A DNA stretch of 11,893 nt, taken from assembly GCA_039029935.1 (NCBI GenBank), contig JBCCFC010000285.1, positions 1-11,893 of the forward strand. Direction: 5' to 3'. Numbering within the stretch: position 1 is the first letter of the stretch; every line of letters begins with the position of its first letter. Made by a program: the position numbers and the translations under genes. The notes under the pieces were generated by a model. It was not told the DNA's origin, ran no database searches, and worked only from the letters and a program-made list of their open reading frames with translations. This stretch comes from G039029935 sp039029935 (lineage in GTDB: Bacteria > Chloroflexota > Anaerolineae > Caldilineales > Caldilineaceae). This document shows, piece after piece, positions 1-7,702 of this stretch.

Positions 1-4
1 AATA

Positions 5-60
5 CACCATCACACCATCACACCATCACACCATCACACTATCACACCATCACACCCCCA
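5..60. repeat. 8-bp tandem repeat (CACCATCA)n
   Basis: Six head-to-tail units of CACCATCA (the fifth reads CACTATCA) are followed by a degenerate seventh, CACCCCCA. The array ends 8 bp before the stop codon of the large minus-strand gene, so it lies just downstream of that gene. It may extend beyond the left edge of the window. I see no intrinsic terminator in the first 68 bases. A simple repeat of this kind is prone to slippage; no function is evident. Confidence 0.85.
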
Positions 61-68
61 CAGGTTGA

Positions 69-3000
69 CTACGGTCGTCGTCGGTTTGGACCTTCTTTGG
101 ACATGCTTGATGGCGGCATCCGTGTTGGACCAGCATCATGCTGTGGGAGTGGACCACGTGAGCCTGCTGGTAGCACATAGCGTGGCAGAATCACGTCGTC
201 TGGATGCATATAGGGCAGCGGGTCTGTGAATCCGCCCCAACCATCGGCTCGGTTATAGGGATTGGTGCGGATGGCAAAGTGCAGGTGTGGGCCAGAGCTA
301 CCACCTGTGTTGCCGGAAAGACCGATCTGATTGCCTCGACGCACCGGCTGACCCATCTGCACCTGAATCTGATGGAGGTGGGCATAGATAGATTCACCCC
401 AGCTATGACGCATGAGAATGAAGTTTCCAAAGCCACCCGCTTCAAAGCCTGCAATCTCGATCACACCATCGTCAATGGCGACCAACTTTGTCCCTGTTGG
501 TGTCAGATAGTCAATGCCATTGTGTCCCAACAGTGGTACACCATCATAGTTAAAGCGGCGATAGTAGTGTGGATTTTCACCCCAAATTTGCGCTGTGCCA
601 AAGCGACCGACAAATGGTGCGCCCAGATAGCTATTGGTGGCTGGATTCGGGATGTCTGTCCCCTGTAACTTCTTGGCATTGTCGATCAGTTGAATGCCGT
701 TGGCTGTCTTCACGGCAACCCACCCCAGCACTTCACCCGCTGTCAACGTGATCCCACCGACTTCATACCATGTCAGGCCATCCTTTTCGACTGGGCCACT
801 GATGATGTTGACCGTTGTGTTGGGGACAAACGCACCCAGCACATCAGAACTGGCCTTGTTCTGGTAGCCTGGTGAACTACGCACACGGATGGTGTCCTGA
901 CAGACAAGCAAATCGTTCACTTGATAGATATCCCCGCTTGGTGCAGATTCCGTAGATGTGAATGTCGATGTAATCACGGATGTTGTTGGAACCGACGGTG
1001 TAATCGGTGCAGTATTGGTTTCACCTGCTCTGCCCAACAGTTGGATACCATTGGGGGCAGTCTCTGCCGCCCACCCGCGAATCTGATTCCCCGCTGGCGC
1101 ACGACCCTGCACTTGCCACCACTTCAGTCCATCACGATTGCTTGGTCCACCGACAATGTGGAGCGTTTGATTCTGTGGCATGTCGATGATGACATCCCCC
1201 GTTCCCTTGTTGTTATAACCCGGTGAACGACGGATGCGCACAATATCCAGTGTCATTACCTCATTGCCAATACCCAACGCTGTGCTACCTGTGCCTGATG
1301 GAGATGTAGGGGGAGAAGTAGGAGGAGAAGTAGGTCCAGTGGTCGGTGTCAAGCCCTGCTCTTTGCCCTTGAGCAGCACAATGCCATTGGGCGATGTATC
1401 GGCCATCCATCCCTGAACATCATTGTCATCCTCATCATAGGTTGCCACACGCCACCAGTTGAGACCATCTACTCGTTCTGGTCCAATCAGCACCTTGACT
1501 GGTGTGTCTTTGATAATATAGGAAACAATGTCACTCTGTGGTTTGTCAATATAGCCTGGGTAGCGACGCAGTGTCACAAAATCCTGTGTGATGACGGTTG
1601 CCCCCACCTGTACCCCGACAAACCGTAGGCTAGCACTACCCTCGACCAAATTGCCATCATTATTGCCCACACCACCACGTGAAAATGCGGCGTCAACCGA
1701 ACCATCCGGATTGACCCACTCCGGCGCGATTGGCAGTGCAGGATCAAGACCACGTGTTGAACTTACAGTCAGTGAATCTTCCTCTTCCGCCAAGCCAGTG
1801 TCACTAGCCGCACCACTGCCTACAATCTCCTCGCCAAATTGGAGTAGTTTGACGCCGTTGGGCGCAATCTCCGCAGACCAGCCAATGAGGTTATAGCCCT
1901 CACCGCTTGGTGTTTCAATCGGCCACCAAATCAAGTCGTCGGCTGCAACAGGCTTGCCCACAATTTGCACAGGATTTCCTTCAGGAATATCGGTGACGAT
2001 ATCGCTGGCGTCTTTGCCCGTGTAACCCGGTGTAAAGCGCAAACGCACAATATCCAATGTATAGCCCTTATCACCGATAGATGGACCCGTGTATGTTTCT
2101 TCTGTGCTTGTATCAGTTTCTGTGCTTGTATCAGTTTCCGTACCAGTCTCTGCATCTGTGCTGGTATCTGTATCAATGGTGACTTCATCTGCATAGTATT
2201 CTTCTTTGCTCGCAAGCAATTGAATGTCACCTGGCGCAGACTCTGCAACCCATCCATCAACCGTATTATCATCCTCATCATAGCTTTCCACACGCCACCA
2301 TGTGAGACTATCTGCACTGCTGGGGCCGGAAAGGATATGAACAGGTGTATCTTGTGGAATAAACGCAACGGTATCATTCTGCGGCTTGCCAGTGTATCCC
2401 GGCGAGCGACGCATACGCACAATATCCAGCGTCATAGCCGTGATCCCCGCCTGAATGCCTGCAACAGTGCCAGGGAAGACGCTGGTTGAGTTACGCGTCA
2501 TGCCTGCCATGCCAATGCTGGAGCCTCTGCCTAGCCCTCTGCTAGATTGTAACGGCGTAATCGGTGAGAGCAGTTGGATGCCGCTGGGAGCTGTCTCCGC
2601 AACCCATCCCGTAATGGTCTGACCATTATCGTCTTCGGTTCGCACGTTCCACCATGTGAGATCATCTACCTGTTGTGGTCCGCTGATGATATTCAGTTGT
2701 GCTCCCTGCCAGAGATAGGTGAGGGTTTCGCTTTCTGGTTTGTTGATAAACCCTGGTGAACGACGCAGACGGACAAACTCCAACGTTTGCACAGTTTCAC
2801 CCAACACGAGCGAACCAGCACCACTATCACCAGTAACAGCGCGTGTCCCACCAGAATCACTCGCCATGCTGCCCAACGGGGCAATCAAGCGTGTGCCATT
2901 GGGGGCGACCTCGGCAACCCAACCCGGCGTGCTGCGACCGTTGACATTGGTTTCAATGCGCCACCATGTCAACCCATCGGCATCCTGTGGACCTGTCAGA

Positions 3001-5348
3001 ATCAGAGCCTCGGTCGCTTTGGGTAAATCCGTAATCACATCATGGGCCGCTTTGCCCCGATACCCTGGTGAACGCCGCATCCGCACGATATCAAGCATTT
3101 GCACTTTGTCACGCAAGCCAAAGATGAAGTCTGTGCCGCCACTTGATGGTGGTTGAGATGGAGATGTGGGTTGGGACGGCTGTGAAGGCTGTGTTGGTTG
3201 AGAAGGCTGTGTTGGTTGAGAAGGTGACTGCACTTTCTGAAGTAGTTTGATCCCACCTGGGAAACCTTCGGCCATCCACCCCACAACCGGAGCATTGTTC
3301 TGATCACTTGTCTGGGTGCGCCACCAGATCAGTCCATCTACCGACTGTGGACCACCCATCACAAAGACATCCTTGCCTTGTGGAATGTCAGCGACAATAT
3401 CTCTCGGTGTCTTATTTTTATAGCCTGGTGTATGTCGCATTCGCACAATATCTAATGTCTGTGCATTGTCGCCCACGCTTAACGGCCCAGATGCGGCGGG
3501 TGTGGTTGAGGTGCTTGTTGCCTCCGACGCCAATTGTAACAGCGTCTCTCCATTTGGGCTAGACTGTGCCAGCCAGCCAACCAGCGTCCGATTTTGGTCG
3601 TCAACCGTCTGCACAGCCCACCAAACCAGATTATCAACATATTGCGGCGTACTGTTGATGACAGTCAGTGGGTGATTTGCTGGGACTTGGAAGACAACGT
3701 CGTTGGCTGGTTTGCCGCTATAGCCTGCTGAGTTGCGCAGATTGACGATTGTCGTTGGGACAAGGGCTGTCCCCTGTTCAAACTGGGCGGCATCTGGCAT
3801 GAGAACGGTTGGTTGTGTTGCTGTAGTGGTGGATGTGAGTGTTGATGTGAGTGTTGATGTATGTGTTGAGGTCGAGGTTGACGGCGTTGACCCGCTACTT
3901 TGACGCCAGCGATAGTCATGTTGTAGTGCCTGTTTAAAGTCGTCAATGACACCGCCTTTGCCTTCAATATACCATTTGTCAATCTTAGGCCAGCGATAAA
4001 GAATCATCGCACGGATTTGTTGATTCCCTGGCTGTTGGTTCCAATGGTTGATTTCACCATAGGCCGCTTGAATCCAGCCAATATTCTCATTCTTCCAAGC
4101 CACATCCTCATCAACCTCGGTCAGATACATGGGCAGATGACGCATGTTGTTGGGGACAGCCTCCATAAAGTCTTTGTAGGTTGGGAATTGGTAGTGACGA
4201 TTTTGAAAAGGAGGATTCATCTTCGAGGTATCATAAATCAAGTTGGGATCTGCATCGTGGGTATAGGTGTGGATTGTGATACCGTCACACTGGTCGGGAC
4301 CTAAAAGCTCTAAGATTTGCTGTAGATAAAGCACCCAGTCACCCGTTGGATTCCCTGGATATTGGGCTTGGTTATTCCAAGGAGCGACAGAACCAATCAA
4401 GACTTGGTCATTTTCATGCCCTGGTACACTATGGATGGCGGCCCGACAAAGGCGATAGCACTCTGCATAGAGTTGGGGCGTAATCATTTGCCCTGGATGG
4501 ACCGTCGCCGCAGGCTCAATAACGCTACGTGTCCTGCCTCCCCCTGTGGATGATTGTTCATGCAATACATTAAAGCGCTCAGGCAATCCATGCAGGTGTG
4601 GGTCTTTGCGTAGCGTCTCCAAATCGACAGCCATGCCAGCAGATGTTGTTGATGATGCTGTTGATGATGCCGTGTTTATCCCTCGTGTTGAAGGTGCATT
4701 ATCAGTTGCTCCAGTCGAAGCCGTGGTTGATGCAGACTCCTCATCGCTCAACGCATCATTATATTCAACCTCACCATTCATCAAATTAATAAATCCACGC
4801 CATACCTTTGCTGGTGCGGCCAAACACCCACCATTGTTAGATGGGTCGTTCTCCATTGCGGGAACAGATGCGTTGTCCCCAGTATGTGTATCTGCAGGCG
4901 CACTAGGCTCAGTTGTCGAAGATGGCGCAGGTGTCCCGGAAAGTGGTTCCAGTACGCCACGTTGCATTGGTTGTTCTGGCGCAGGTATGGCGGATGGCCC
5001 CCCACCTTGCGGCCATTCAATCGAGTAGTTCATCTCGTTGCCAATGATCCAAATTTTGCATCCATGACTGCTGGCGGCAAAGTTTGCGCACCGACGAGCG
5101 AAGTTATGATATTGGCTGCTGTGTGGGATTGTTCCCGCAGGGTGGTAACCATTGTTCAGACGACACATCACGCCAAGACCCTGATTGCTGTAATAGGTAT
5201 AATCTTCGCCCCGATGATCATTGGGAATTGCCCCAATGCCTTCGGTAAACAATACCCACCCGGGTTTACCAGCTTCAATCATATACCTCTCACCGCCGGG
5301 TTCGTGGATACCAAAAATATATTCAGAGTCAAATAACGGTCTTGCCAT
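69..5348 (-). CDS. Giant glycosidase-like / nine SH3b repeats / M23 peptidase protein
   Basis: The protein has 1759 residues. Residues about 8-475 resemble a clan-A-type (beta/alpha)8 glycosidase: GNE at 103-105 and TEVDED at 410-415 are candidate acid/base and nucleophile glutamates. A Ser/Thr/Ala/Pro-rich stretch (about 113-240) is inserted between them. Nine SH3b-like repeats of about 74 residues follow (about 530-607, 630-703, 750-823, 854-927, 972-1045, 1096-1169, 1252-1327, 1365-1438, 1482-1555). Each carries LRxSPGYxxK, a WW pair and GWxAExxPNG, and the linkers are rich in T/S/P/Q/E. Residues about 1595-1715 form a LytM/M23 zinc peptidase: H1609 and D1613 (HNGID), H1657 (AHLH), H1688 and H1690 (HLH). 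The likely role is binding and cleaving cell-wall or surface glycans; the substrate is unknown. No signal peptide or membrane helix is visible, which is odd for such domains. GAGGAG lies 8 nt before the ATG. Domain calls are by eye; the M23 domain is the most certain. Confidence 0.93.
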   Translation of the reverse strand: MARPLFDSEYIFGIHEPGGERYMIEAGKPGWVLFTEGIGAIPNDHRGEDYTYYSNQGLGVMCRLNNGYHPAGTIPHSSQYHNFARRCANFAASSHGCKIWIIGNEMNYSIEWPQGGGPSAIPAPEQPMQRGVLEPLSGTPAPSSTTEPSAPADTHTGDNASVPAMENDPSNNGGCLAAPAKVWRGFINLMNGEVEYNDALSDEESASTTASTGATDNAPSTRGINTASSTASSTTSAGMAVDLETLRKDPHLHGLPERFNVLHEQSSTGGGRTRSVIEPAATVHPGQMITPQLYAECYRLCRAAIHSVPGHENDQVLIGSVAPWNNQAQYPGNPTGDWVLYLQQILELLGPDQCDGITIHTYTHDADPNLIYDTSKMNPPFQNRHYQFPTYKDFMEAVPNNMRHLPMYLTEVDEDVAWKNENIGWIQAAYGEINHWNQQPGNQQIRAMILYRWPKIDKWYIEGKGGVIDDFKQALQHDYRWRQSSGSTPSTSTSTHTSTLTSTLTSTTTATQPTVLMPDAAQFEQGTALVPTTIVNLRNSAGYSGKPANDVVFQVPANHPLTVINSTPQYVDNLVWWAVQTVDDQNRTLVGWLAQSSPNGETLLQLASEATSTSTTPAASGPLSVGDNAQTLDIVRMRHTPGYKNKTPRDIVADIPQGKDVFVMGGPQSVDGLIWWRTQTSDQNNAPVVGWMAEGFPGGIKLLQKVQSPSQPTQPSQPTQPSQPSQPTSPSQPPSSGGTDFIFGLRDKVQMLDIVRMRRSPGYRGKAAHDVITDLPKATEALILTGPQDADGLTWWRIETNVNGRSTPGWVAEVAPNGTRLIAPLGSMASDSGGTRAVTGDSGAGSLVLGETVQTLEFVRLRRSPGFINKPESETLTYLWQGAQLNIISGPQQVDDLTWWNVRTEDDNGQTITGWVAETAPSGIQLLSPITPLQSSRGLGRGSSIGMAGMTRNSTSVFPGTVAGIQAGITAMTLDIVRMRRSPGYTGKPQNDTVAFIPQDTPVHILSGPSSADSLTWWRVESYDEDDNTVDGWVAESAPGDIQLLASKEEYYADEVTIDTDTSTDAETGTETDTSTETDTSTEETYTGPSIGDKGYTLDIVRLRFTPGYTGKDASDIVTDIPEGNPVQIVGKPVAADDLIWWPIETPSGEGYNLIGWSAEIAPNGVKLLQFGEEIVGSGAASDTGLAEEEDSLTVSSTRGLDPALPIAPEWVNPDGSVDAAFSRGGVGNNDGNLVEGSASLRFVGVQVGATVITQDFVTLRRYPGYIDKPQSDIVSYIIKDTPVKVLIGPERVDGLNWWRVATYDEDDNDVQGWMADTSPNGIVLLKGKEQGLTPTTGPTSPPTSPPTSPSGTGSTALGIGNEVMTLDIVRIRRSPGYNNKGTGDVIIDMPQNQTLHIVGGPSNRDGLKWWQVQGRAPAGNQIRGWAAETAPNGIQLLGRAGETNTAPITPSVPTTSVITSTFTSTESAPSGDIYQVNDLLVCQDTIRVRSSPGYQNKASSDVLGAFVPNTTVNIISGPVEKDGLTWYEVGGITLTAGEVLGWVAVKTANGIQLIDNAKKLQGTDIPNPATNSYLGAPFVGRFGTAQIWGENPHYYRRFNYDGVPLLGHNGIDYLTPTGTKLVAIDDGVIEIAGFEAGGFGNFILMRHSWGESIYAHLHQIQVQMGQPVRRGNQIGLSGNTGGSSGPHLHFAIRTNPYNRADGWGGFTDPLPYMHPDDVILPRYVLPAGSRGPLPQHDAGPTRMPPSSMSKEGPNRRRP

Positions 5349-5408
5349 GATTGCGTCTCCTCTATTGCGCTTCTTTGATTAGATGAGCCAAAAGTAATTA
5401 CAGGTAAA

Positions 5409-5456
5409 GATTGCATCTATTCTACTATGGTTTGCGGATGGTTTCAAGATGCAATC
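5409..5456. promoter_or_regulatory. 10-bp inverted repeat bracketing the promoter (candidate operator)
   Basis: GATTGCATCT at 5409-5418 and its exact reverse complement AGATGCAATC at 5447-5456 flank the promoter. One arm sits over the expected start site directly next to the -10 box, and the other abuts the -35 box. Centre-to-centre distance is 38 bp. This fits two sites for one DNA-binding protein occluding the promoter, but no regulator gene is in the window. Confidence 0.5.
5419..5447 (-). promoter_or_regulatory. Sigma70-type promoter of the giant gene
   Basis: Read on the minus strand, TTGAAA (complement at 5442-5447) and TAGAAT (complement at 5419-5424) are separated by exactly 17 bp. 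Transcription would start near 5412, leaving an untranslated leader of about 64 nt before the ATG at 5348. The call is based on consensus match and position only. Confidence 0.7.
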
Positions 5457-5482
5457 AGTCAAAATAGCAAGTCAATTTATGA

Positions 5483-5558
5483 GGACGCGGACACGCGCGG
5501 ATGAACGCTGAAATAATTTTGTGAAATCATCCGAGCCCATCCGCGCTCGTCCGCGTCC
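5483..5558. repeat. Large imperfect inverted repeat (21-bp arms, REP-like)
   Basis: Arms at 5483-5503 and 5538-5558 are complementary at 19 of 21 positions (two adjacent mismatches), with a 34-nt loop. The sequence is rich in GCGGAC/CGCGGATG words, unlike its A+T-richer surroundings. It lies between the stop of the phosphatase gene and the promoter of the giant gene, both on the minus strand, so it could end or attenuate the upstream transcript. There is no T-run after the stem on either strand, so it is not a classical intrinsic terminator. A dispersed intergenic repeat is equally likely. Confidence 0.7.
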
Positions 5559-5572
5559 CGACTATATATATG

Positions 5573-6457
5573 CTACCAAAATCCATTGGCCTCTGTGATC
5601 TCGAATTCCTCACATGTACGTGCAACCACAGCGATAATCTCCTCATGGGCATGTCCATTGCTGGCAACCAGACCATTGTGGGCTTTGACATCGGCTTGAT
5701 TAAAGACAAAGGGATTGCCCCAACAATCGGTGATTGTGCCACCCGCTGCCTCTAATACGGCGCAGGGCGCACAGATATCCCATTCTTTGCAACCGGGGCT
5801 AGGGTGTAGATAGAGGTCGGAGACTTGACGCGAAATTAACCCAACCTTGAGGCCAACACTGCCGCTTGCACGTTCGTTGGAGATTGCCAATGTGTTCACC
5901 ATTGCATCTGTGATGGGTTGACGGTGGCTACGGCTTGTCACCAAGGTCATCTCAGCGGGCTGGCTGATATCGCTGACCGCAAGCGTTGTGCCTGTATCAT
6001 CCTTGCCTTCATAGACAATTGCGCGACTTCCCTCGCTGTCCGTGCATCCTGTGTATAGGCGATATATTGCTGGTGATTCAGCAGGCGCAGGTTGCATGAC
6101 CACACCCATGACCGCCTTTCCACCGATTGCCAAGCCGATCATAATTGAAAACTCGCCGTTTTTGGCGATAAATTCCTTGGTTCCGTCCAACGGGTCGATA
6201 ATCCACACACGTTCACAACGCAGCCGCGCCTCATTGTCCTTGGATTCCTCAGACAGAAGACCATCCTGTGGATATGCTTCAGCAATACGGCTCACAATAT
6301 GGTCATTGACCGCATGGTCTGCCGCTGTGACAGGTTCACGCTCGTTCTTATAAGAAATCTGTGCCTCATTTTTATAGAACGACAACGCAATCTCCGCCGC
6401 TTCGTGCGCAACATTGCAAGCAAAAGCCAGCTCTTCTTGTAACGAAATTGTATTCAT
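5573..6457 (-). CDS. cysQ: 3'(2'),5'-bisphosphate nucleotidase, CysQ/inositol-phosphatase family
   Basis: The protein has 294 residues from the ATG at 6457. Lithium-sensitive metal-dependent phosphatase motifs are present: LLSEE (67-71), DPLDGTKEF (88-96) and WD (226-227) with a GG-rich C-terminal part. The metal ligands would be E70/E71, D88, D91 and D227. KEF after DPLDGT is typical of CysQ/PAP phosphatases, whereas inositol monophosphatases usually have an Asn-Phe ending there; this favours hydrolysis of PAP (3'-phosphoadenosine 5'-phosphate) to AMP in the cytoplasm. Family length is normal. A TTG two codons upstream (6461-6463) is open but less likely as the start. No strong Shine-Dalgarno is seen, only GGGATAA repeats. 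A PAPS-type sulfotransferase, the source of PAP, lies divergently beyond the tRNA. Inositol phosphatase activity remains possible. Confidence 0.9.
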   Translation of the reverse strand: MNTISLQEELAFACNVAHEAAEIALSFYKNEAQISYKNEREPVTAADHAVNDHIVSRIAEAYPQDGLLSEESKDNEARLRCERVWIIDPLDGTKEFIAKNGEFSIMIGLAIGGKAVMGVVMQPAPAESPAIYRLYTGCTDSEGSRAIVYEGKDDTGTTLAVSDISQPAEMTLVTSRSHRQPITDAMVNTLAISNERASGSVGLKVGLISRQVSDLYLHPSPGCKEWDICAPCAVLEAAGGTITDCWGNPFVFNQADVKAHNGLVASNGHAHEEIIAVVARTCEEFEITEANGFW

Positions 6458-6463
6458 ACCCAA

Positions 6464-6493
6464 TTATCCCAAGTTATCCCAAGATTATCCCAA
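6464..6493. repeat. Three direct repeats TTATCCCAA at the start of the phosphatase gene
   Basis: TTATCCCAA occurs at 6464-6472, 6474-6482 and 6485-6493, a spacing of 10 and 11 bp, so about one helical turn. On the transcribed strand this reads TTGGGATAA three times immediately before the ATG at 6457. They could be a regulator's stacked half-sites or, as GGGA, weak ribosome-binding sequence. Confidence 0.55.
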
Positions 6494-6553
6494 ATCAATC
6501 CAACTATTTATGCAGAGACTTATAAAAGCTCTACAAATCGACCGACAATTTTC

Positions 6554-6590
6554 AAAAAAATAAAGGCTCGCCATTAACGACGAGCCTTTA
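6554..6590 (-). terminator. Intrinsic terminator of the tRNA-Lys transcript
   Basis: A perfect 10-bp stem (TAAAGGCTCG at 6561-6570 with its complement at 6581-6590) encloses a 10-nt loop. On the minus strand it is followed by a run of seven T (A-run at 6554-6560). It begins 7 nt after the tRNA 3' end, so it should release the tRNA precursor before the phosphatase gene. Confidence 0.9.
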
Positions 6591-6596
6591 TTAGAG

Positions 6597-6669
<73 letters not shown>

Positions 6670-6680
6670 AAGGCGTAACA

Positions 6681-6694
6681 ACCAATTAATTGGT
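6681..6694. repeat. Perfect 14-bp palindrome in the tRNA leader
   Basis: ACCAATTAATTGGT is fully self-complementary. It lies between the predicted tRNA start site (about 6703) and the mature tRNA 5' end, so it falls within the precursor leader. It could be an operator or a small structure in the leader; chance cannot be excluded. Confidence 0.5.
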
Positions 6695-6709
6695 GTTTTG
6701 CCCTGCGAG

Positions 6710-6738
6710 AGTATACCACAGGGTGTAGGAGTGTGCAA
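6710..6738 (-). promoter_or_regulatory. Sigma70-type promoter of tRNA-Lys
   Basis: On the minus strand, TTGCAC (complement at 6733-6738) and TATACT (complement at 6710-6715) are 17 bp apart. The start site would be near 6703, about 34 nt before the mature tRNA 5' end. A strong consensus match fits a stable-RNA promoter. Confidence 0.8.
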
Positions 6739-6823
6739 AAACCGAATGGTGTTAATTGCGTTTAAGCAATAATCTCAACAGGGATAGTGGGTTCAAGGGT
6801 AACGAGTTGCAACGACACAATCA

Positions 6824-6855
6824 TCTGGTTAACCATATACATATGATTAACCAGA
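6824..6855. promoter_or_regulatory. Near-perfect 32-bp palindrome between divergent promoters
   Basis: The outer arms TCTGGTTAA (6824-6832) and TTAACCAGA (6847-6855) are perfect complements, as are the inner CATAT (6834-6838) and ATATG (6841-6845). Only two of 16 symmetric pairs fail. The centre (6839.5) is within 1 bp of the midpoint between the two opposing -35 boxes (6738 and 6939). No T-run follows, so it is not an intrinsic terminator. It may be a binding site for a dimeric or tetrameric regulator. No gene is supported in the rest of 6739-6938. Confidence 0.55.
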
Positions 6856-6938
6856 CCTGGGCATTGAGCCGCACCTGTTTGACAGATGCTTGCTGATGAA
6901 AGCCACGCCTCTAGCGAGTAATAATACTGCAAACTTCT

Positions 6939-6967
6939 TTGACACAACCAATAGTCAGTGCTACACT
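6939..6967 (+). promoter_or_regulatory. Sigma70-type promoter of the sulfotransferase operon
   Basis: TTGACA at 6939-6944 (exact -35 consensus) and TACACT at 6962-6967 are 17 bp apart. The start site would be near 6974, giving a leader of about 50 nt before the ATG at 7025. Confidence 0.8.
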
Positions 6968-7024
6968 CACTCACGATATTGTGCAATACAGTTTTTACCC
7001 AAGAACAATTGAAGGAGAACGTTT

Positions 7025-7699
7025 ATGATTATTTGGCTGGCATCTTATCCACGTTCGGGCAACACATTTTTTCGTATCTTACTTAACCACCTCTATGCCA
7101 TCAAAACGCCAACAGTGTACATTGGGTTTGATGGCGTTGCGGTGGCTGTTGGCGAAGAACTTGTCGGACATGTAACCGAGGAGCCATCGGTTGAAGAGAT
7201 GGCTTCAAGTTCGGAGACATTCATTGTCAAAACACATAAGCGAGAAGATGCACCACATCCGACTATCTATCTGGTACGTGATGGACGTGATTCGCTGGTT
7301 TCCTATGCGCGTTCTAGAGCAGATGAAACCAATACCTATGAACATGTGTTGCGAGAGTTGATTACGACTTCTGCAAGTGCTACAGGGACTTGGGGACAAA
7401 ATGTCTGCCATTGGCTTAACCAAGATATGGGCAACACGATTTACGTGCGCTATGAGGACTTGATTCAACACCCAGAAGAGATTGTTGAGCAAACCCTGCT
7501 GAGATTGAATCATCCCTTGGCTTCGCAGAAAATCAATCAACAAACGCCAACATTTGCCGACTTACAGACAATTAACAGTACATTTTTTCGACGAGGCATT
7601 GTCGGTAGCTATAAAGATGAGATGCCAGAAGACCTCCATGCGCTGTTCTGGGCACAGCCTGACCACGTGGAAGCCATGCAGCGTTTGGGATATCAATAG
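7025..7699 (+). CDS. PAPS-dependent sulfotransferase domain protein
   Basis: The protein has 224 residues, somewhat shorter than typical sulfotransferases. It would transfer sulfate from PAPS to an unknown hydroxyl or amine acceptor in the cytoplasm. The N-terminal SYPRSGNTFF (7-16) matches the 5'-phosphosulfate-binding loop. KTHKRE (69-74) fits the conserved region after the acceptor strand. YLVRDGRDSLVSYARS (82-97) matches the 3'-phosphate-binding motif. FFRRGIVGSYKD (187-198) resembles the C-terminal RKGxxGDWK segment that clamps PAPS. AAGGAG (7012-7017) lies 7 nt before the ATG, so the start is well supported. The next gene begins 3 bp after its stop, implying one transcript and translational coupling. 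The acceptor cannot be predicted. Confidence 0.88.
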   Translation: MIIWLASYPRSGNTFFRILLNHLYAIKTPTVYIGFDGVAVAVGEELVGHVTEEPSVEEMASSSETFIVKTHKREDAPHPTIYLVRDGRDSLVSYARSRADETNTYEHVLRELITTSASATGTWGQNVCHWLNQDMGNTIYVRYEDLIQHPEEIVEQTLLRLNHPLASQKINQQTPTFADLQTINSTFFRRGIVGSYKDEMPEDLHALFWAQPDHVEAMQRLGYQ

Positions 7700-7702
7700 A
7701 GT

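Noticed and set aside
204..5336. Many plus-strand open frames opposite the giant gene (the longest about 170 codons)
   Set aside because: They are antisense shadows of a repetitive coding sequence, with no ribosome-binding sites or recognisable domains; the minus-strand frame is continuous and contains clear catalytic motifs.
6464..6493. Cluster of DnaA boxes / replication origin
   Set aside because: TTATCCCAA differs from TTATCCACA at two positions in every copy, and there is no dnaA, dnaN or AT-rich unwinding element nearby.
6762..6986. Open frame of 74 codons on the minus strand between the tRNA and the sulfotransferase
   Set aside because: It starts at TTG with no ribosome-binding site, crosses the 32-bp palindrome and the sulfotransferase promoter, and shows no recognisable motif.
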